Of a stretch of DNA of 64,000 nucleotides, positions 33,169 to 46,600 are shown piece by piece. The notes under the pieces were generated by a model, which searched no databases, was not told the DNA's origin, and worked only from the letters and a program-made list of their open reading frames with translations. The translations under genes and the position numbers were made by a program. The stretch covers positions 127,922,499-127,986,498 of the forward strand of contig CM050446.2 of assembly GCA_027563935.2 (NCBI GenBank), in the 5' to 3' direction. Source of the stretch: Costus lasius (taxonomy: Eukaryota; Streptophyta; Magnoliopsida; Zingiberales; Costaceae). Position 1 is the first letter of the stretch. Every line of letters begins with the position of its first letter.

Positions 33169-34358
33169 ATGGATTTAAATAACATTATGACATCATCAAG
33201 TGGGTCGGCACCATTAGAGAAAATACCAGAACCCGAACAAGTATGCTTACTTAATATTATATGGTTTTTGTTTATATGTTGAATGCTTAAAATAGATTAT
33301 TTGTAATAGGAAAATTTTGGGAGCCCTTCAAATGAGCCAAAAATTGGTATGAAGTTTTTGAATGAAGAGGAAGCTTATGCATTTTATAATGAATATGCAA
33401 GAAGAATGGGGTTTAGCATTAATAAATATCATGTTGGGCGTTGGAAGGATAGATCTTTAAAGTTTCAAAGTTTTGTTTGCAGTAATCAGAGCACTAAACA
33501 AATAGATAATAGACATGTTACCAAGAAGCCTCAATCTAATTACAGAACTAACTGCATGGCTCGTGTTGAATTCAAAATAGATGTGAATGATGTATGGAAG
33601 TTAAGTCGTTTAGAGTTGAAGCACAACCATGAAATGACAAGTCCTAATAAAGTTCATTTGTTGAGGTCACATAGAAAGATTCTACCGTATCAACGTGCCA
33701 TGATAGAGCAAATGAGTATCCTACTTTTGTTTATGCTATTCAATTGCATGAGACAGGAGAAGTTGCTAATCTATTTTGGGCGGATGGTAAAGCCATCATT
33801 AATTATGCTTATTTTGGGGACGTTGTTTCGTTTGACACGACATTTCAAACTAATAGCCATGAAATGCCATTTGCCCCTATTCTTGGAATTAATCATCACA
33901 AGCAGACGATTTTATTTGGGGCTGCCTTACTGTTTGATGAAAGTGCATATTCATTTATTTGGTTGTTTAATACTTTTTTATCAGTAATGTCTGGAAAAGA
34001 ACCAGTGACAATATTTACCGATCAACTATTTCCAAAGCAATAAAACAAGTTTTTCCTACCACTAGTCATAGATTATGTTTGTGGCATATTTTATGAATGC
34101 GACAACCAATTTAAGCAATTTGATTCATGGTACACCTGCTTTATTGTCGGACTTAAAAGCCTGTGTTTATGAACGGACTAGTGTACAGAAGTTTGAGTTG
34201 TTGTGGGAAGAGTTCATGAACAAGTACAACCTACACGAGAATAGTTGGATTCAAAATTTTTATAAAATACGAGAGATATGGGCTTCTGTGTACCATGTGG
34301 ATTCATTCTGTGCTGACTTCACTACTACCCAACGGAGCGAGAGCATGAATTGTAAGTT
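33169..34358 (+). pseudogene. FAR1-type MULE transposase, frameshifted
   Basis: Exon 1 (33169-33240) starts MDLNNIMTSSSG and ends at a gtatgc donor. Exon 2 resumes at 33310 after taatag. It encodes a FAR1-type DNA-binding domain (EEEAYAFYNEYARRMGFSIN, later KLSRLELKHNHEM), then the MULE transposase core: FWADGKAI, GDVVSFDTTF with the first Asp, TIFTDQ with the second Asp, and QRSESMN with the Glu. The exon ends at a gtaagt donor near 34350. At least three frame changes break it, near 33700-33712, 34025-34030 and 34090-34095. This could be a MULE transposase or a domesticated FAR1-related gene. The inverted termini around it favour the transposon. No 3' exons were recognised. Confidence 0.8.
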
Positions 34359-34364
34359 CAAAAT

Positions 34365-34803
34365 TTTTTCTACCTTAGTTACTTGATTTTCTACCTTAGT
34401 AACATGATTTTCTACCTTAGTAATTGAATTGTCTACCTTAGTTACTTGATTTTCTACCTTAGTAATTTAATTGTCTACCTTAGTTATTTGATTTTCTACC
34501 TTAGTAACATGATTTTCTACCTTAGTAATTTAATTGTTTACCTTAGTGACATGATTTGTACCTTAGCAATTGAATTGTCTACCTTAGTTACTTGATTTTC
34601 TACCTTAGTAACATGATTTTCTACCTTAGTAATTGAATTGTCTAGCTTAGTTACTTGATTTTCTACCTTAGTAATTTAATTGTCTACCTTAGTTACTTGA
34701 TTTTCTACCTTAGCAACTTGATTTTCTACCTTATTAATTTAATTGTCTACCTTAGTTACTTGATTTTCTACCTTAGCAACTTGATTTTCTACCTTATTAA
34801 CTT
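34365..34803 (+). repeat. 21-bp minisatellite in the transposase intron
   Basis: About 20 units of the form gattttctaccttagtaact with variant positions (tacttg, aacatg, aatttaattgt). The array begins immediately after the splice donor of the transposase pseudogene. A single related word (aattttctaccttattacat) lies in an intron of the neighbouring minus-strand pseudogene near 35774. Confidence 0.85.
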
Positions 34804-34805
34804 TC

Positions 34806-36420
34806 TACCCCTCCGGCGGCTATAAGTTTTGGGAGTCTCTTTCACCACCTCCTTTCTCTCTCCCGAATTTTGTGGTCCACTATATTGTATAGACAATGCT
34901 TCATTACACATTTGTAGCGCATCTTGCAAGTTTTGATTTTCAAGTTGGAGAGCATCAAACTGTCGCTTCCACTCTGCCTTCTCACTAGAATCCTCTTCCT
35001 TTGGTACCTCCTACCCCTCCGGCGGCTATAAGTTTTGGGAGTCTCTTTCACCACCTCCTTTGTCTCTCTTGAATTTTGTGGTCCACTATATTGTATAGAA
35101 AATGCTTCATTACACATTTGTAGCGCATCTTGCAAATTTTGATTTTCAAGTTGGAGAGCATCAAACTGTCGCTTCCAGTCTGCCTTCTCACTAGAATCCT
35201 CTTCCTTTGGTACCTCCTGTTGTGACCTCACTTGGCTTTGAAGAACACTAATGTCTTCTTTTAATAAAATATTTTCTACTTCAAGGACATCTATCTTTTC
35301 GATCAACTATTTTTTTTTCTACATCCTATTAAAACAAAAAAATATCGAGTATCTTCAATTATAGTATTTGATAAAGAAACAAAGCTATATACAGATTGAC
35401 AATATTAAAACTTTACCTTCTCCTCTTGGAGCAACTTTATATCTTCTTTTAAGATTGTATTTTCCGCTTCAAGAGCCACGATCTTTTCTATCAATTTGTC
35501 AATGGTCTCTTTCATTTCATCCTATTATACACAAAAATAGGAATGCTTGGTTTTCATTATAGGGGTTAATAATTTCTTGTATTTTTTAAATATATAACTG
35601 AATACTCACCTTTTCAACGGGGGAAATGTGCGGTGGAGCATCTGGGGTTGAGAAATGTTCTGAGGAGCTAGATATGCTAGATGTAAGAAACAAATGCTCC
35701 TCTTCAGCAGCTGGGACCAATTCGTTTAATATCTGCAATTGAGCAACTTAGGTCAAAACAATATGTAAATAAATTTTCTACCTTATTACATTACTAACTC
35801 GTACCATATGTTCAGCTACTTTTTCCATTGTTTTGCTCAACGTAGAATTTCTTATAAACTTCACGTTAGCCCATCTAAAGATCCGAGGGTACACATCCTT
35901 TTAAACAACATTTGTACTAGATGTATGCTCATAAAACTAAATCTAAAACATCAACAGGTAAATCACATCAATATACAAATGTAATACCACTTACAAAATT
36001 TAATATAATAATTCATAAATGGAACTTACATTCAGTAAAATTGTGCATCCCCCGATACTGTTTGAGCTGATGTTTTTTGCTTTATTCAATTCATTTATTA
36101 TAAATCTATATATAGCTTCAGCCCAATTATATTTATTTATTTCATTAATATCATCTATATAACTAACTAGACTATTAGGAACACTATAACCTTTTTTGCA
36201 CAAAAGAAATGTACAAAATACGTACAATAATACTAATTTCTTTACTCTATCATGATCTAAGTTTTCATGTAAACTACAAGCATGTTTTATTTTTTTCTCT
36301 AGCGCATCGCGCTTTATATAGGCACTTTGGAATTCTTCATTGAAGAAAACAAATGGGCTTAAACCATTTTCTAAATTAATAAACTCACCTTGGACTTTTA
36401 ATCCAAAGTGTTGAACCATA
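34806..36420 (-). pseudogene. Multi-exon transposon-associated gene fragment with coiled coil
   Basis: Exons read on the minus strand. 36420 to about 36030 gives a helical domain (DRVKKLVLLYVFCTFLL, later YNWAEAIYRFIINELNKAK and IGGCTILLN). About 35901-35816 gives DVYPRIFRWANVKF. About 35733-35610 gives ILNELVPAAEEEHLF. About 35522-35418 gives MKETIDKLIEKIVALEAE. The next exon has LIEKIDVLEVENILLKED and a heptad-like region to ENQNLQDALQM. Most junctions have GT/AG sites. A frameshift near 35305 and a 205-bp direct duplication (34806 and 35009) break it. The first domain resembles DUF1985-type regions found with Ulp1-like proteases in plant MULEs, from memory only. No protease domain is present. 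Confidence 0.5.
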
Positions 36421-39171
36421 CATTCTCACCAAAAATGTATACATAAAAGTCCAGTCAAGATTGATTGACTCTTGCATACGCGTTAAAGACACATTGTATC
36501 CCTACAACACTCCCCCAATCAGCCTACTAAAGCAGCCCAAGGATGCACCATATGTGGCTCAAGTGACCAGCCCAATTGCTATCCAGCTACAACACAAACT
36601 AGCAGCGAGAAAGTGGAGTCAACATTGGTCAAGTAGTCCACATTCCAATCAAAGTTGACGTCGGCACAAGGAGAAGCCAAGCGGACCGGAGAAGGATGCA
36701 TTTTCTTCGTTAGTGGCCAATATGCAATGCAATGCAATACAAGAGAGAATACTACTGCCTTTTTTTATGATGTATAATGGGGATTGCAAAAATCAGTTTT
36801 TATGCCACGCTCCTGCCATTTACAAAAAAAACACGACATCTTTTGGATGACAATGTGAAACTTTTTCATCGAATTGCAAGAAATCTTGAAAGTAATAAGG
36901 AAACAAGTAATGTTTTACAAATGTGTTCAAACAAACGACACAGCGCATGGCCTGCGAGGATCAACCCATCTAAAAGCCAAGTGCAAGCATTCACAATAAC
37001 CATCGGAGTCAAGTTCCTGTAGATGCCGCCACGCAACAAATACACAACTAGGAAGATTACATTTCTATTTATGGATGTTCAAAAATATACAGTACAACAA
37101 ATGTATCCTTAAAGATCAATACTGTCCACATCATCAATTCTTCCTACATATTGTAGCATTAACATATATACATCCCCGGAGGTTGGTCAATCATCCCATG
37201 AATCCGGCTATCTTCCAATTTGATTTCCATGCCTCCAAGAGCCCTTCAACTGGATTTGGACATACTGCTTTGCTTCCCTGAAAAGATTAAAAAAAAAATG
37301 CAGATGGATGATGGAGCACCAATACACATCACTATTCATAGTTTTCTTAATAAGTCGCTAATGGCATATGATGCAGCTAATTACAGAGGAAAGAGACATA
37401 TTCCAAGACAGAAGAAAAATCACGCAATTGGTCAGACGAAGGCAACATTTACATTGACTATGGGCAAAATTATACGTAACATTGATACTCGACTAAAGGG
37501 ACCTCATACAACTAGTTTAGATGAGGACAAATTCTATTTTGACTCACGCGTCAACAAGAGTCAAAGGTCAATAAGGGCCAAAATAAAGAGGAATGTTGAT
37601 CGGGTAATTTAAACTCTAAATCAAAGAGGCAGAAGCCATAGTCAGAAACTTACCAAGTTAGTTATCAGTCATTTCGGGCCCGCGATTGATAGGCTCCGCA
37701 AGTGCACGGACTATCGAAGTAGTAAATAATATCGTTCCCACAGGGAGCAGGTGTCAAGTACCGACCTTTAGTGTCATTGAAAGCTAGATGGTTCAAACTC
37801 GGAATGAAAGAATTAAACTAACTCTAAATTATCGAACTAAGAAATCAACGACTACTAGGGACAATACAGTTTAAGAAGTGTTCGGAACTTTAGGTTTCAC
37901 CTCGTTGACTGCTTTATATGCAAAATCGTTGGCTGTTGCATTATCATCAATCAAATTTATAGCACAGAGGGGCCGCCCACCCTCCTCAACCCGAAACAAT
38001 TCAACAAGGGCATGCCATCCTCATCGACAGATCAATATGAGGGCATCAATCTCAAAAAATAAACCTTAAAAATATTGTTGAGTGGATGATTAGCCAAACT
38101 AACCATGATGGAAGATTATCATCTTACTTGAATGTTCATGGAGGCAGAAAGCCCACGTCTAGCCCTAATCTTTGTTGAGTACCTAAGTTGTCACGCTGGG
38201 GCAATCTTCAATCATCACTTCTAAATCCTTGTCGAGGCATTTAAAGCCCAATGCAAGAAATTATGTTGAAGCATCATGAAAATTTGTTCACGCACGACAT
38301 GTGTGGTGATGCTACATAGCTCCAGCCAATTCGATTCTAGTTTGGTCAGTGGGTTTTGTGGCAAAGAGAGTGGAGTATCATACATGGAACAAATCATGCT
38401 GATGATAAGATAACCATGGAGATCAAACTTATGGCGCTTTGAAGTTCTCTATCATAAGTGTTACCTTCAACATAAAGACATGTGACATGGAATAAGTTAC
38501 AAATTCCAAATAAATTGAAGGAAAATATAATAGAGGATGATGAAAAGAGAAGACTTCCTTAGTCAAGATGCAAATGGCTCTACTTTCTCAATCTCTGATA
38601 GTCTATTAACCACTCGAACATATGCTTCATCCAAAAATGTGATCAAAGTCCTCCTTGGTATCAAAAATTTACGAAATCCCAAAACTTAGATATTCATAAG
38701 CTATTGGGGCAGAATATTTACAAAGAATTTTCAAATATTCAAAAAAAACAAAGCAACAACGAAATGTGTTGTAGCTGACGAGATCGATTAATGGCGCAGC
38801 CCATGAAGGCATTAAATACGGCCGAGGCTGACCTAGCGGTGCAAACGGTGATAGTATTACTAGATGCGCACAATGCAAATTTATTGACGAAAATTTGATG
38901 TTATCTTATGAACAAGGAAAACACGTCCTACGGATCGTCAACCAGTCAGTCTATGCAAGTTGTCACTTTGTAGTGAGACATGATCCCTCTTGCATATCTT
39001 CTCTGACTTCTTCTTGCTTACATCTTGACGCCCGCTCAGGCAATTCAAAGGATGTAAACATATTATAAGATTGTGAATAGGAAAACACAACATACACCAT
39101 TTCACAAAAATCTTGCCGCACCTTTTCGTTACACTATTTCAAGAAAGTCCTGTTGCAACAGTCAAAGGGTA
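36421..39171. other. MULE interior, no gene recognised
   Basis: Short unrelated frames only. At about 37685-37760 a ctccgcaagtgcacggact / cccacagggagcagg stretch resembles a widespread plant LTR segment. A 130-codon plus frame (37220-37612) has no recognisable motif. Nothing else could be supported. Confidence 0.5.
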
Positions 39172-39930
39172 TCAAATTATCCATCACGCCACGAGGCCGG
39201 ATAAATCTCAAATCAAATTATCCATCACGCCGCGAGGCCGGATAAATTCCAAATCAAATTATCCATCATGCCGCGAGGCCGGATAAATCTCAAATCAAAT
39301 TATCCATCACGCCGCAAGGCCGGGTAATTCCCAAACCTAAGTTGCTCAACACGCCGTGAGGCCGGACAATTTCCTTCCAAATTAAACTACTCAACACGCC
39401 GTGAGGCCGAGCAATTTTCCTCCAAATTAAATTGCTCAACACGCTGCGAGGCCGAGTAATTTCCCTCAAATTCATGTCACTCAACACGTTGTCAAGGCCG
39501 AATGATCTTTCCCAAATCCAATATCCATCGCGCCTTAATGCATTACAATGGAATATTGTTTGGGAGGTGCGTACGTCGATGTTTACCATCGGGGCGTAGC
39601 TCCTCAGTATAACGTTGTATTGCCTAGGCCGGGTATTACCCAACACGCCATCACACGACCAAAATTTGACAAACACAAACTGTCCAAGTTGACGAAGGCT
39701 CTTTTCCTTTATAATCTCATGTATTATGTCAAATTAAATTTATGAATGATATCATTTGACTCTGTCTCTCTTATTTTGTTGCGCATTAAAGATCTCTTAA
39801 TCAAAGGTTCCCTAATTTTAGGGGTAATTAACAATGAGCGCTTGCGCTCATTGGAAGCCAGAATTCATTAAACAAAAAACCTTATTAATTTAAGGTGGAT
39901 TTGAAACGGTCATAATACATTTCCTAATGT
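39172..39930. repeat. Second copy of the minisatellite/palindrome repeat end
   Basis: 39172-39520 holds about eight units of the 42-bp repeat (aattatccatcacgccgcga, then ggccggataaat). It is followed by the same downstream sequence as 24190-24605, including gtttgggaggtgcgtacgtc, and the palindrome at 39832-39853. Similarity ends near 39930 after aatgtaaca. This is a partial second copy of the 19276-24605 element. Confidence 0.75.
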
Positions 39931-40190
39931 AACAATTTTGACCCACACAAGGATGAGTGCTATATCATTTAAAGAGAATTTTATTAAATTTTGGTTAATA
40001 AAAAAACTATTAGTATCTTCATCCCAATTTTTAATTAAATACCCTAAAGTAATTGCATCCAACTTAATGTTAGACAATCCCAAAAATGGAGAAACGGTGT
40101 GTTATCCAAAAAGTTTTCTTCAATTCTACAAATATTACTAAGTTCTTTGAAAAAAATATTCATTCTATTTAAACTACACCTACTAGGTAT

Positions 40191-41848
40191 TGTTGGAGTA
40201 TGCCCTTAAGGCTAATGTTTGAGGCCTTGGGTTATTATCAGTATCATGTATAAACTATGTTTATAAAGGCAATGGTTGTTATTTAGGTTGTTGCGTTATC
40301 TGCTGCTATATGTATACTTCTGAATAACGTCTCAATGGTGTTTAGCTTCGCTGACATGCAGTATAGTCCTTAGTCGAGATATCTTGGTAAACATGAGACA
40401 GCCTTGATATGATTGAGACTAATATATGTTCTAATCTTATAGGATGCTTCGAGCATGGAATAAGATGTAGACTCATAGGTGCATTGGATGTACTGGACAG
40501 ACCCTACTAAGGATGTTCGATTGTTTGTCGCAATGTGAATAATCCTTATATGCAAACAAGTGGCATATTTCCTCTGACTTGAGATCACTTGTGTTTCTAA
40601 ATGATGATTGGCATTGTCTTGAGGTAGTTCAATATCATTTGAAATATAATGGTTATAGATTATCTTGGATAATGGGCATGAGTCATGTTAGGGCATTAGT
40701 GATAGATATAGGATTGCCTCTCCTAGTTGGAGTGTGATGTTCTAAAGGGGCCCCCTGTATGAGATGGTTGAGAAAGTGTATGGCCATACCCAGATGACTA
40801 TGTTCATCTGATCTAACCACTCTCATCATGTTGGAGTTACAGGCTTGACACGCTTGTCCAACGAGAACATCTAGTGGCAAAGGAAACACATATGTCAAGT
40901 GACTTGGGTTCACACTTGTGCTATGGTTTGGGAGTAGTCTTGGAAGACTCTTTCCTTTATATCGGGAGACAGTGATGTGTTGCTAGATACCCCTCTCTGA
41001 TCGTGATAACGTAAGTTGTCGTTACCGACATTTAAAGGAAACCCTTAGGGTCGCACAATTTGATGATATGGCTTACTTATGTCAGATCGTGTGGACTGAA
41101 TTGTTTTGGTTCAGTTTAAAGGAATTTAAACTCTGATTGGAAGTGAGATCTGGTCTGATCATGTTTGATTGATTAGGGCTTGAGATCGGTAAGCTTCGAT
41201 CGAGAGAATTGATGCTAGATCGATGAGATCAAGAGCATCAAGAGATGTGTGGTTAGATCTTGAGCCTTTCGGTTTAATAAGGTCTAGACCAAGGCTTGGT
41301 TTGATTTGGTCTTTGAACCAAATTCAATTGAACCGGTTCATCATATGAGCGCATGGTTCAAAGGGAGAAAGAGTTGCGAACGGTTCACTTGGAGTGAACG
41401 CTTGAACGCATGAGCGCTTACTATATTTGGAAATCGGTTTTCCAAATTGAAGACGCCTCCACGTTCGAAGACTCTCGCCTCTCTCTTGCTCTTCCTCTCG
41501 TGTGACTCGCCTCCACGAGTGTTGAAGGAGGGATTCGGCCAGCCAAGGAAAGAAATCATCTCATCTCCTTCACGCATCAAGGACACCTTGAAGAGCTTTG
41601 CTAGCACAAGGTTCACGCCAAGGGAGGAAGCCATCGCCATCTTGTGTGCGTCCACTTTGGAGGAGAGCCGCATCGCCCTCTTGCTTCCAAGTCGCCTTCC
41701 GACCAATGGCAATGGTAAGATCACAACTTGATCTTTGTAGACATTAAGTTGATCATATGTTCATGCCACATGCGATCTTCATGAAATCCTTATTTCCGCC
41801 CATGCAAAATTTTAGAAGTGCATGCGTTTAGGGTTTCACCCCTTTTCA
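40191..41848 (+). repeat. 5' LTR of the copia element
   Basis: 1658 bp, starts tgttggagtatgccc and ends caccccttttca. Open frames within it (for example 41341-41724 and 41447-41731) recur identically in the other LTR and are not genes. Confidence 0.95.
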
Positions 41849-41850
41849 AT

Positions 41851-41861
41851 TGGTATCAGAG
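41851..41861 (+). promoter_or_regulatory. Primer-binding site of the copia element
   Basis: tggtatcagag, complementary to the 3' end of plant initiator methionine tRNA, lies two bases after the LTR. This is the usual primer site of plant copia elements. Confidence 0.85.
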
Positions 41862-43654
41862 GTGTGTTCTGGTATGATCTATATGATTGCTTCTTTGTGT
41901 GATCCATGCTTGGTTTATAAGTAGATCTAAGCCAAATCATCATGCGAAAATACATGCTAGACTTTAGATGTATTTTGGGTTTTACTTATTGTTGCGCATG
42001 ATGTATGTTCGCGCATGTTGAAAGTTGTTTTTACCAAAACTTAACATCTTGCGCGCCATCCACTTAGATCTATAAGCGCCTACTTGAAATACTTAGACGG
42101 GTTACTAGGGTTGAAGTCGTCAGTCTAGTCTGGACCCAACAGCCTGATCAGACCATCTGACAGCCTAGATGGGTCGACCAGATAGCACCTATGCGCAAGC
42201 ATGAGGTGGCTATAGGTCGACTGCAGAAGAGCGTGTAGCGATGTCTGATTGAGGCGACCAGTGAGCGATCATGATTAAGGCCCGGGGTCACACCCGCTTG
42301 CCAGATATCATGTGGGACGTTCAGCCCTTAAGGCATGCATTGTTGACCATGAGGTCGACGCAAGTCAGTTATGACTTGGTGCATGCAAGGGCAGTGGGTC
42401 TGACTTGGTCTGATGAGTGGATCCCTATTAATGGACCGTTGTAAGGTAGTATGGCACATAAGGAAATAAAATTGATGCCATGGGGTTTTTCAAAATTTTA
42501 TTTTCCTGTTTGGATCACATGTTGTTTGTTTAACCTGATTGGATGTCTATTTCATCTTATGTGGGCTGCCCTATTTGTATGCTGTGCTGGGGCCTGCGTG
42601 CCTGGATTAATTACTTATAAATTTTTTCTTGTGATCTGCGAATCACATTTCAATTTATAATAATGTGTAATTGACCTGCGTGTCAAATCATGTCTAGATA
42701 GATTAAAATGTAACTTAATCAGACATGAGCATAGAGCACACATGGCAGAAGCGCTTGCAGCAAGTGGCTTCACCAGTGGGAGGTCTAGAGTTCGACTCTA
42801 GAACAGGCGCAACCAGTCTGGGAGTGCATTTGGGCTGCAGAGGGCTTGGGCCCGGGCTGGGCCAGATGAAATGCAAAAGACCCATGAAGAGCTCAAGTGA
42901 AGACTTGTGTAAAACTAGGGTTTTTATTTAGGCTTAATGGGCGTTTACCACATAAGATCATTGTGCTTTCTATTTACTGTTTAAGTAATATTAGCACCTG
43001 CATGATTTATCATTCTGCTATCACCATAGGATATGCATGGTAGTAAGAAGATAAAATGACCGTTAAAATCCAACGTTAAATATCAAGCACGAAAGCCTTC
43101 TGACGCGAAACCTCACTGTTCTGACAATCGTTGGGGCCGTGTTGTACCCACTCAGTGGGCACGCCCAGCTATCTTCAGATGGTGTGTGATTACACCTACG
43201 TGTTACAGAGAAGGGATTTATCGCTTCTCGTTGCTCAGCATAGCACGTGGTGGTCCAAGGAGTAGGTCGGGTCAGCTTGACCATGTAGGCTACATATTGA
43301 GCATATGTTAGCTATATGGAGGCAGCCATCTGTGGAATCAGAAACTGTGTTGTACCAACTCAGTTGGCACAGTCTTCTGGATTGCCTAGATGAAGGGGAA
43401 TCGCACGGGTTGGTGATTGGCATGGATAGCCTACCCGTGATTAGTGCTTGAACTCTCTGTGCATCTTATCTCGCCTGAGCCGGACGCGGAGACCAAGTAT
43501 GAAATCTGGATCCCATCTCACTAAAAGAGTTTTACTCTTTCGGACTGTTTTATTGGATTTTTCAGTCAGATAAAATAGTGAGCAAGGAATCATTCTTAAG
43601 TCCTGGATTGATTCTAACATGGATACTGACCTTGTTGTTCTTGCTTTGTTGTAG
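41862..43654 (+). other. Untranslated leader of the copia element
   Basis: About 1.8 kb without a convincing frame between primer site and gag. It contains a tRNA-like B-box word (gagttcgactc, 42788-42798) preceded by tggcttcaccagtggg. It also holds two partial copies of a ctgtgttgtaccaactcagt-like segment (about 43138 and 43345). Confidence 0.6.
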
Positions 43655-46600
43655 ATTCCTGCAGCAACGAACACCACAGGGTTCAATGTGCGATCCTTAC
43701 TGGAAAGGGAGAAGTTTGCTGGGCCAAACTTCTTAGACTAGTACGGACACCTTAAGATTGTTCTTAAGGCTGAGAGGAAGCTGTATGTCCTTGAGACGGC
43801 AATACCGCCTCAACCCGCTGCGAACACCGCAAGGGTGGTTCGGGATGCTTATGAGAAGCATGTCAATGATAGCATTGATGTCGCTTGCCTTATGCTTGCG
43901 TCTATGACGCCAGAGCTACAGCGTCAGCATGAGGATTTATCTGCTATTGAAATTATAGCAAATCTCAAGATGCTGTATGCTGCACAGGCAAGGACAGAAC
44001 GCTATAACTTGACAAAACTTTTCTTTCAGAGCAAACTGACTGAAGGAAGTCCAGTGGGAGCTCACGTACTCAAGATGATTGGGTACAAAGAGGCTCTAGA
44101 GAAACTGGGACACACCGTCAATCAGGAGCTTGTTGTAGACATCATCTTGCAGTCTCTCCCGGCCTCTTTCGATCCGTTCATCATTAATTTTAATATGAAC
44201 AAGATCGACTGTACACCGGCAGAGTTACTGAACATGCTCTGTACTACAGAGCAGACTCTTGAGAAGGGAAAGCCTTCATCCTCTGTCTTGATGGTTCCTT
44301 CAAGGAACAAGAAGAAGGGGAAGAAGGGCAAAGCCCCTATCAAGAGCTATAACAAGGCTCTGAAACAAAGGGTGAAACGGTCGAAGGACAACAGATGCTT
44401 CCATTGTGGCCAGCTGGGTCACTGGAAGAAGGACTGTAAAGCGCTCCAAGGAGACAAGAAGGGAAGCAAGGCTTTCACTTCTGGCTCAGGTATTTTCGTG
44501 ACTGAAGTCATGGTGTCTTCTTCTATTTCATGGGTGTTGGACACTGCATGTGGAGTTCACATTTGTTCAAATGTACAGGAACTCAAGAGAAGAAGACAGG
44601 TGGGACAGCATGAGGTGGACCTACGAGTTGGAAACGGGGCACGGGTTGCTGCTGTTGCTGTAGGACAATATAACATCTCTTTACCATCTGGTTTTGTATT
44701 AGAACTGGACAATTGTTATTTTGTACCGAGCATAACTAAGAATATTATCTCAATTCCTGCTCTTGTCAGGAAAAGGTTTTCCTTTGAATGCAAAACTTTA
44801 AAGTGTTGTATTTCATTTTATAATATTGTTTATGCTACTGGGTCGATTAACAATGGGTTATTCATGTTGGACATGGAATGTTCTGTACAACAAATTGATA
44901 ATAAGAAAGCCAAGTATGCTGATGATAGCACCTTGCTATGGCATAGTCGTTTAGGCCATATTAACAAGAAGCGCATTAAGCAGTTGCATGACCATGGACT
45001 GCTGGAATCATTCTCCTATGAGGAGCTTGATACATGCAAAGCTTGTTTAATGGGCAAAATGACGAAGACTCCTTTTTCTAATAAAGGTCAAAGGTCTTCA
45101 GGTTTACTTGACCTCATTCACAGTGATGTGTGTGGGCCATTTAGTAAACTTGCCAGAGGTGGCTATTTATACTTCATTACTTTTACTGATGATTTCAGTA
45201 GGTATGGTTATGTCTATCTTATGAGACATAAGAGTGAATCTTTTGACAAGTTCAAAGAGTTCAAAAATGAAGTACAGAATCAGTTAGGCCGAAATATCAA
45301 GGCACTTCGCTCAGATCGAGGTGGAGAATACTTGAGTCGAGAGTTTACTGACTATCTGAAGGAGTGTGGGATTATCTCACAGCTCACTCCGCCAGGAACA
45401 CCGCAATGGAATGGTGTGTCCGAGAGGAGAAATAGAACCTTATTGGATATGGTTCGTTCAATGATGAGTCATGCTACTCTACCTTACTCCTTTTGGGGAT
45501 TTGCACTGGAAACAGCTGCAAAGGTACTAAACCGAGTGCCATCCAAGGCCGTTTCAAAGACTCCATATGAGTTATGGTATGGGAAACAGCCGAGCTTGAC
45601 ATTTATTAAAATCTGGGGTTGCGAGGCTCATGTCAAAAAGCTCGCCTCTGGGAAACTGGAGAGCAGATCTGATAAATGTATCTTTGTCGGTTACCCTAAG
45701 GAAACTAAGGGTTATTATTTCTTTGATCCCAAGGATAACAAAATATTTGTTGCTCGAACGGCTATTTTTCTTGAGAAGGAATTTCTTCTGCAAGAGGCCA
45801 GTGGGAGAGAAATAAAGCTGGATGAGAATCCAGAAGAAGGACAAAGTAGTCAAACTCAGTTGGATGAGCCTGAGCCAATAAAACAGGTTACTGAACAACC
45901 TGAGGCTCAGATATCACGGGAACCGCGTAGATCGGGAAGGATCCGTCGACAGCCTGAGCGCTATGATGGAGTCTACATCATTAATGATGAACCCCTCACT
46001 TATGCGGATGCGGTCAGTGGACCGGAATCAGCGAGATGGCTTAGAGCTATGCGAGCCGAGATGGACTCCATGTCAGATAACCAAGTCTGGGATTTGGTTG
46101 ATCCGCCTCAGGGAGTAATCCCTATAGGCTGTAAATGGATCTTCAAAAAGAAGATTAACATGGATGGTAACGTGGTTACCTATAAAGGCAGGCTAGTTGC
46201 GAAAGGTTTCAAACAAATCTACGGGATAGATTATGATGAAACTTTCTCTCCTGTAGCCATGTTCAAGTCTATTCGGATTATTCTCGCGATAGCAGCATAT
46301 TATGATTATGAGATCTGGCAAATGGATGTGAAGACCGCTTTCCTTAATGGAAAACTAGAAGAGGATGTGTATATGACACAACCTGAAGGTTTCATCAATC
46401 CATCAGATCGTCATAAAATATGCAAATTAAAGAAGTCCATTTATGGACTTAAGCAAGCATCGAGAAGCTGGAATATTCGTTTTGATGAATCAATCTGTGA
46501 ATTTGGTTTCATCAAAAATGAAGATGACCCGTGTGTATATAAGAGGTTTAGTGGGAGCGTGATTATTTTCCTAGTCCTCTACGTCGATGATATCTTGATC

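Noticed and set aside
34365..34803. Regular repeats resembling a CRISPR array (also 23785-24180 and 39172-39520)
   Set aside because: Units are head-to-tail without unique spacers, no cas genes exist and the genome is a plant. These are minisatellites.
40683..41731. Open frames inside the copia LTRs, repeated identically at 48077-49125
   Set aside because: They lie wholly in the LTRs and show no coding motif. Identity between copies reflects LTR identity.
42766..42815. A tRNA gene in the copia leader
   Set aside because: Only a B-box-like word and a weak A-box are present; no acceptor stem or anticodon arm folds. Reported as a weak finding only.
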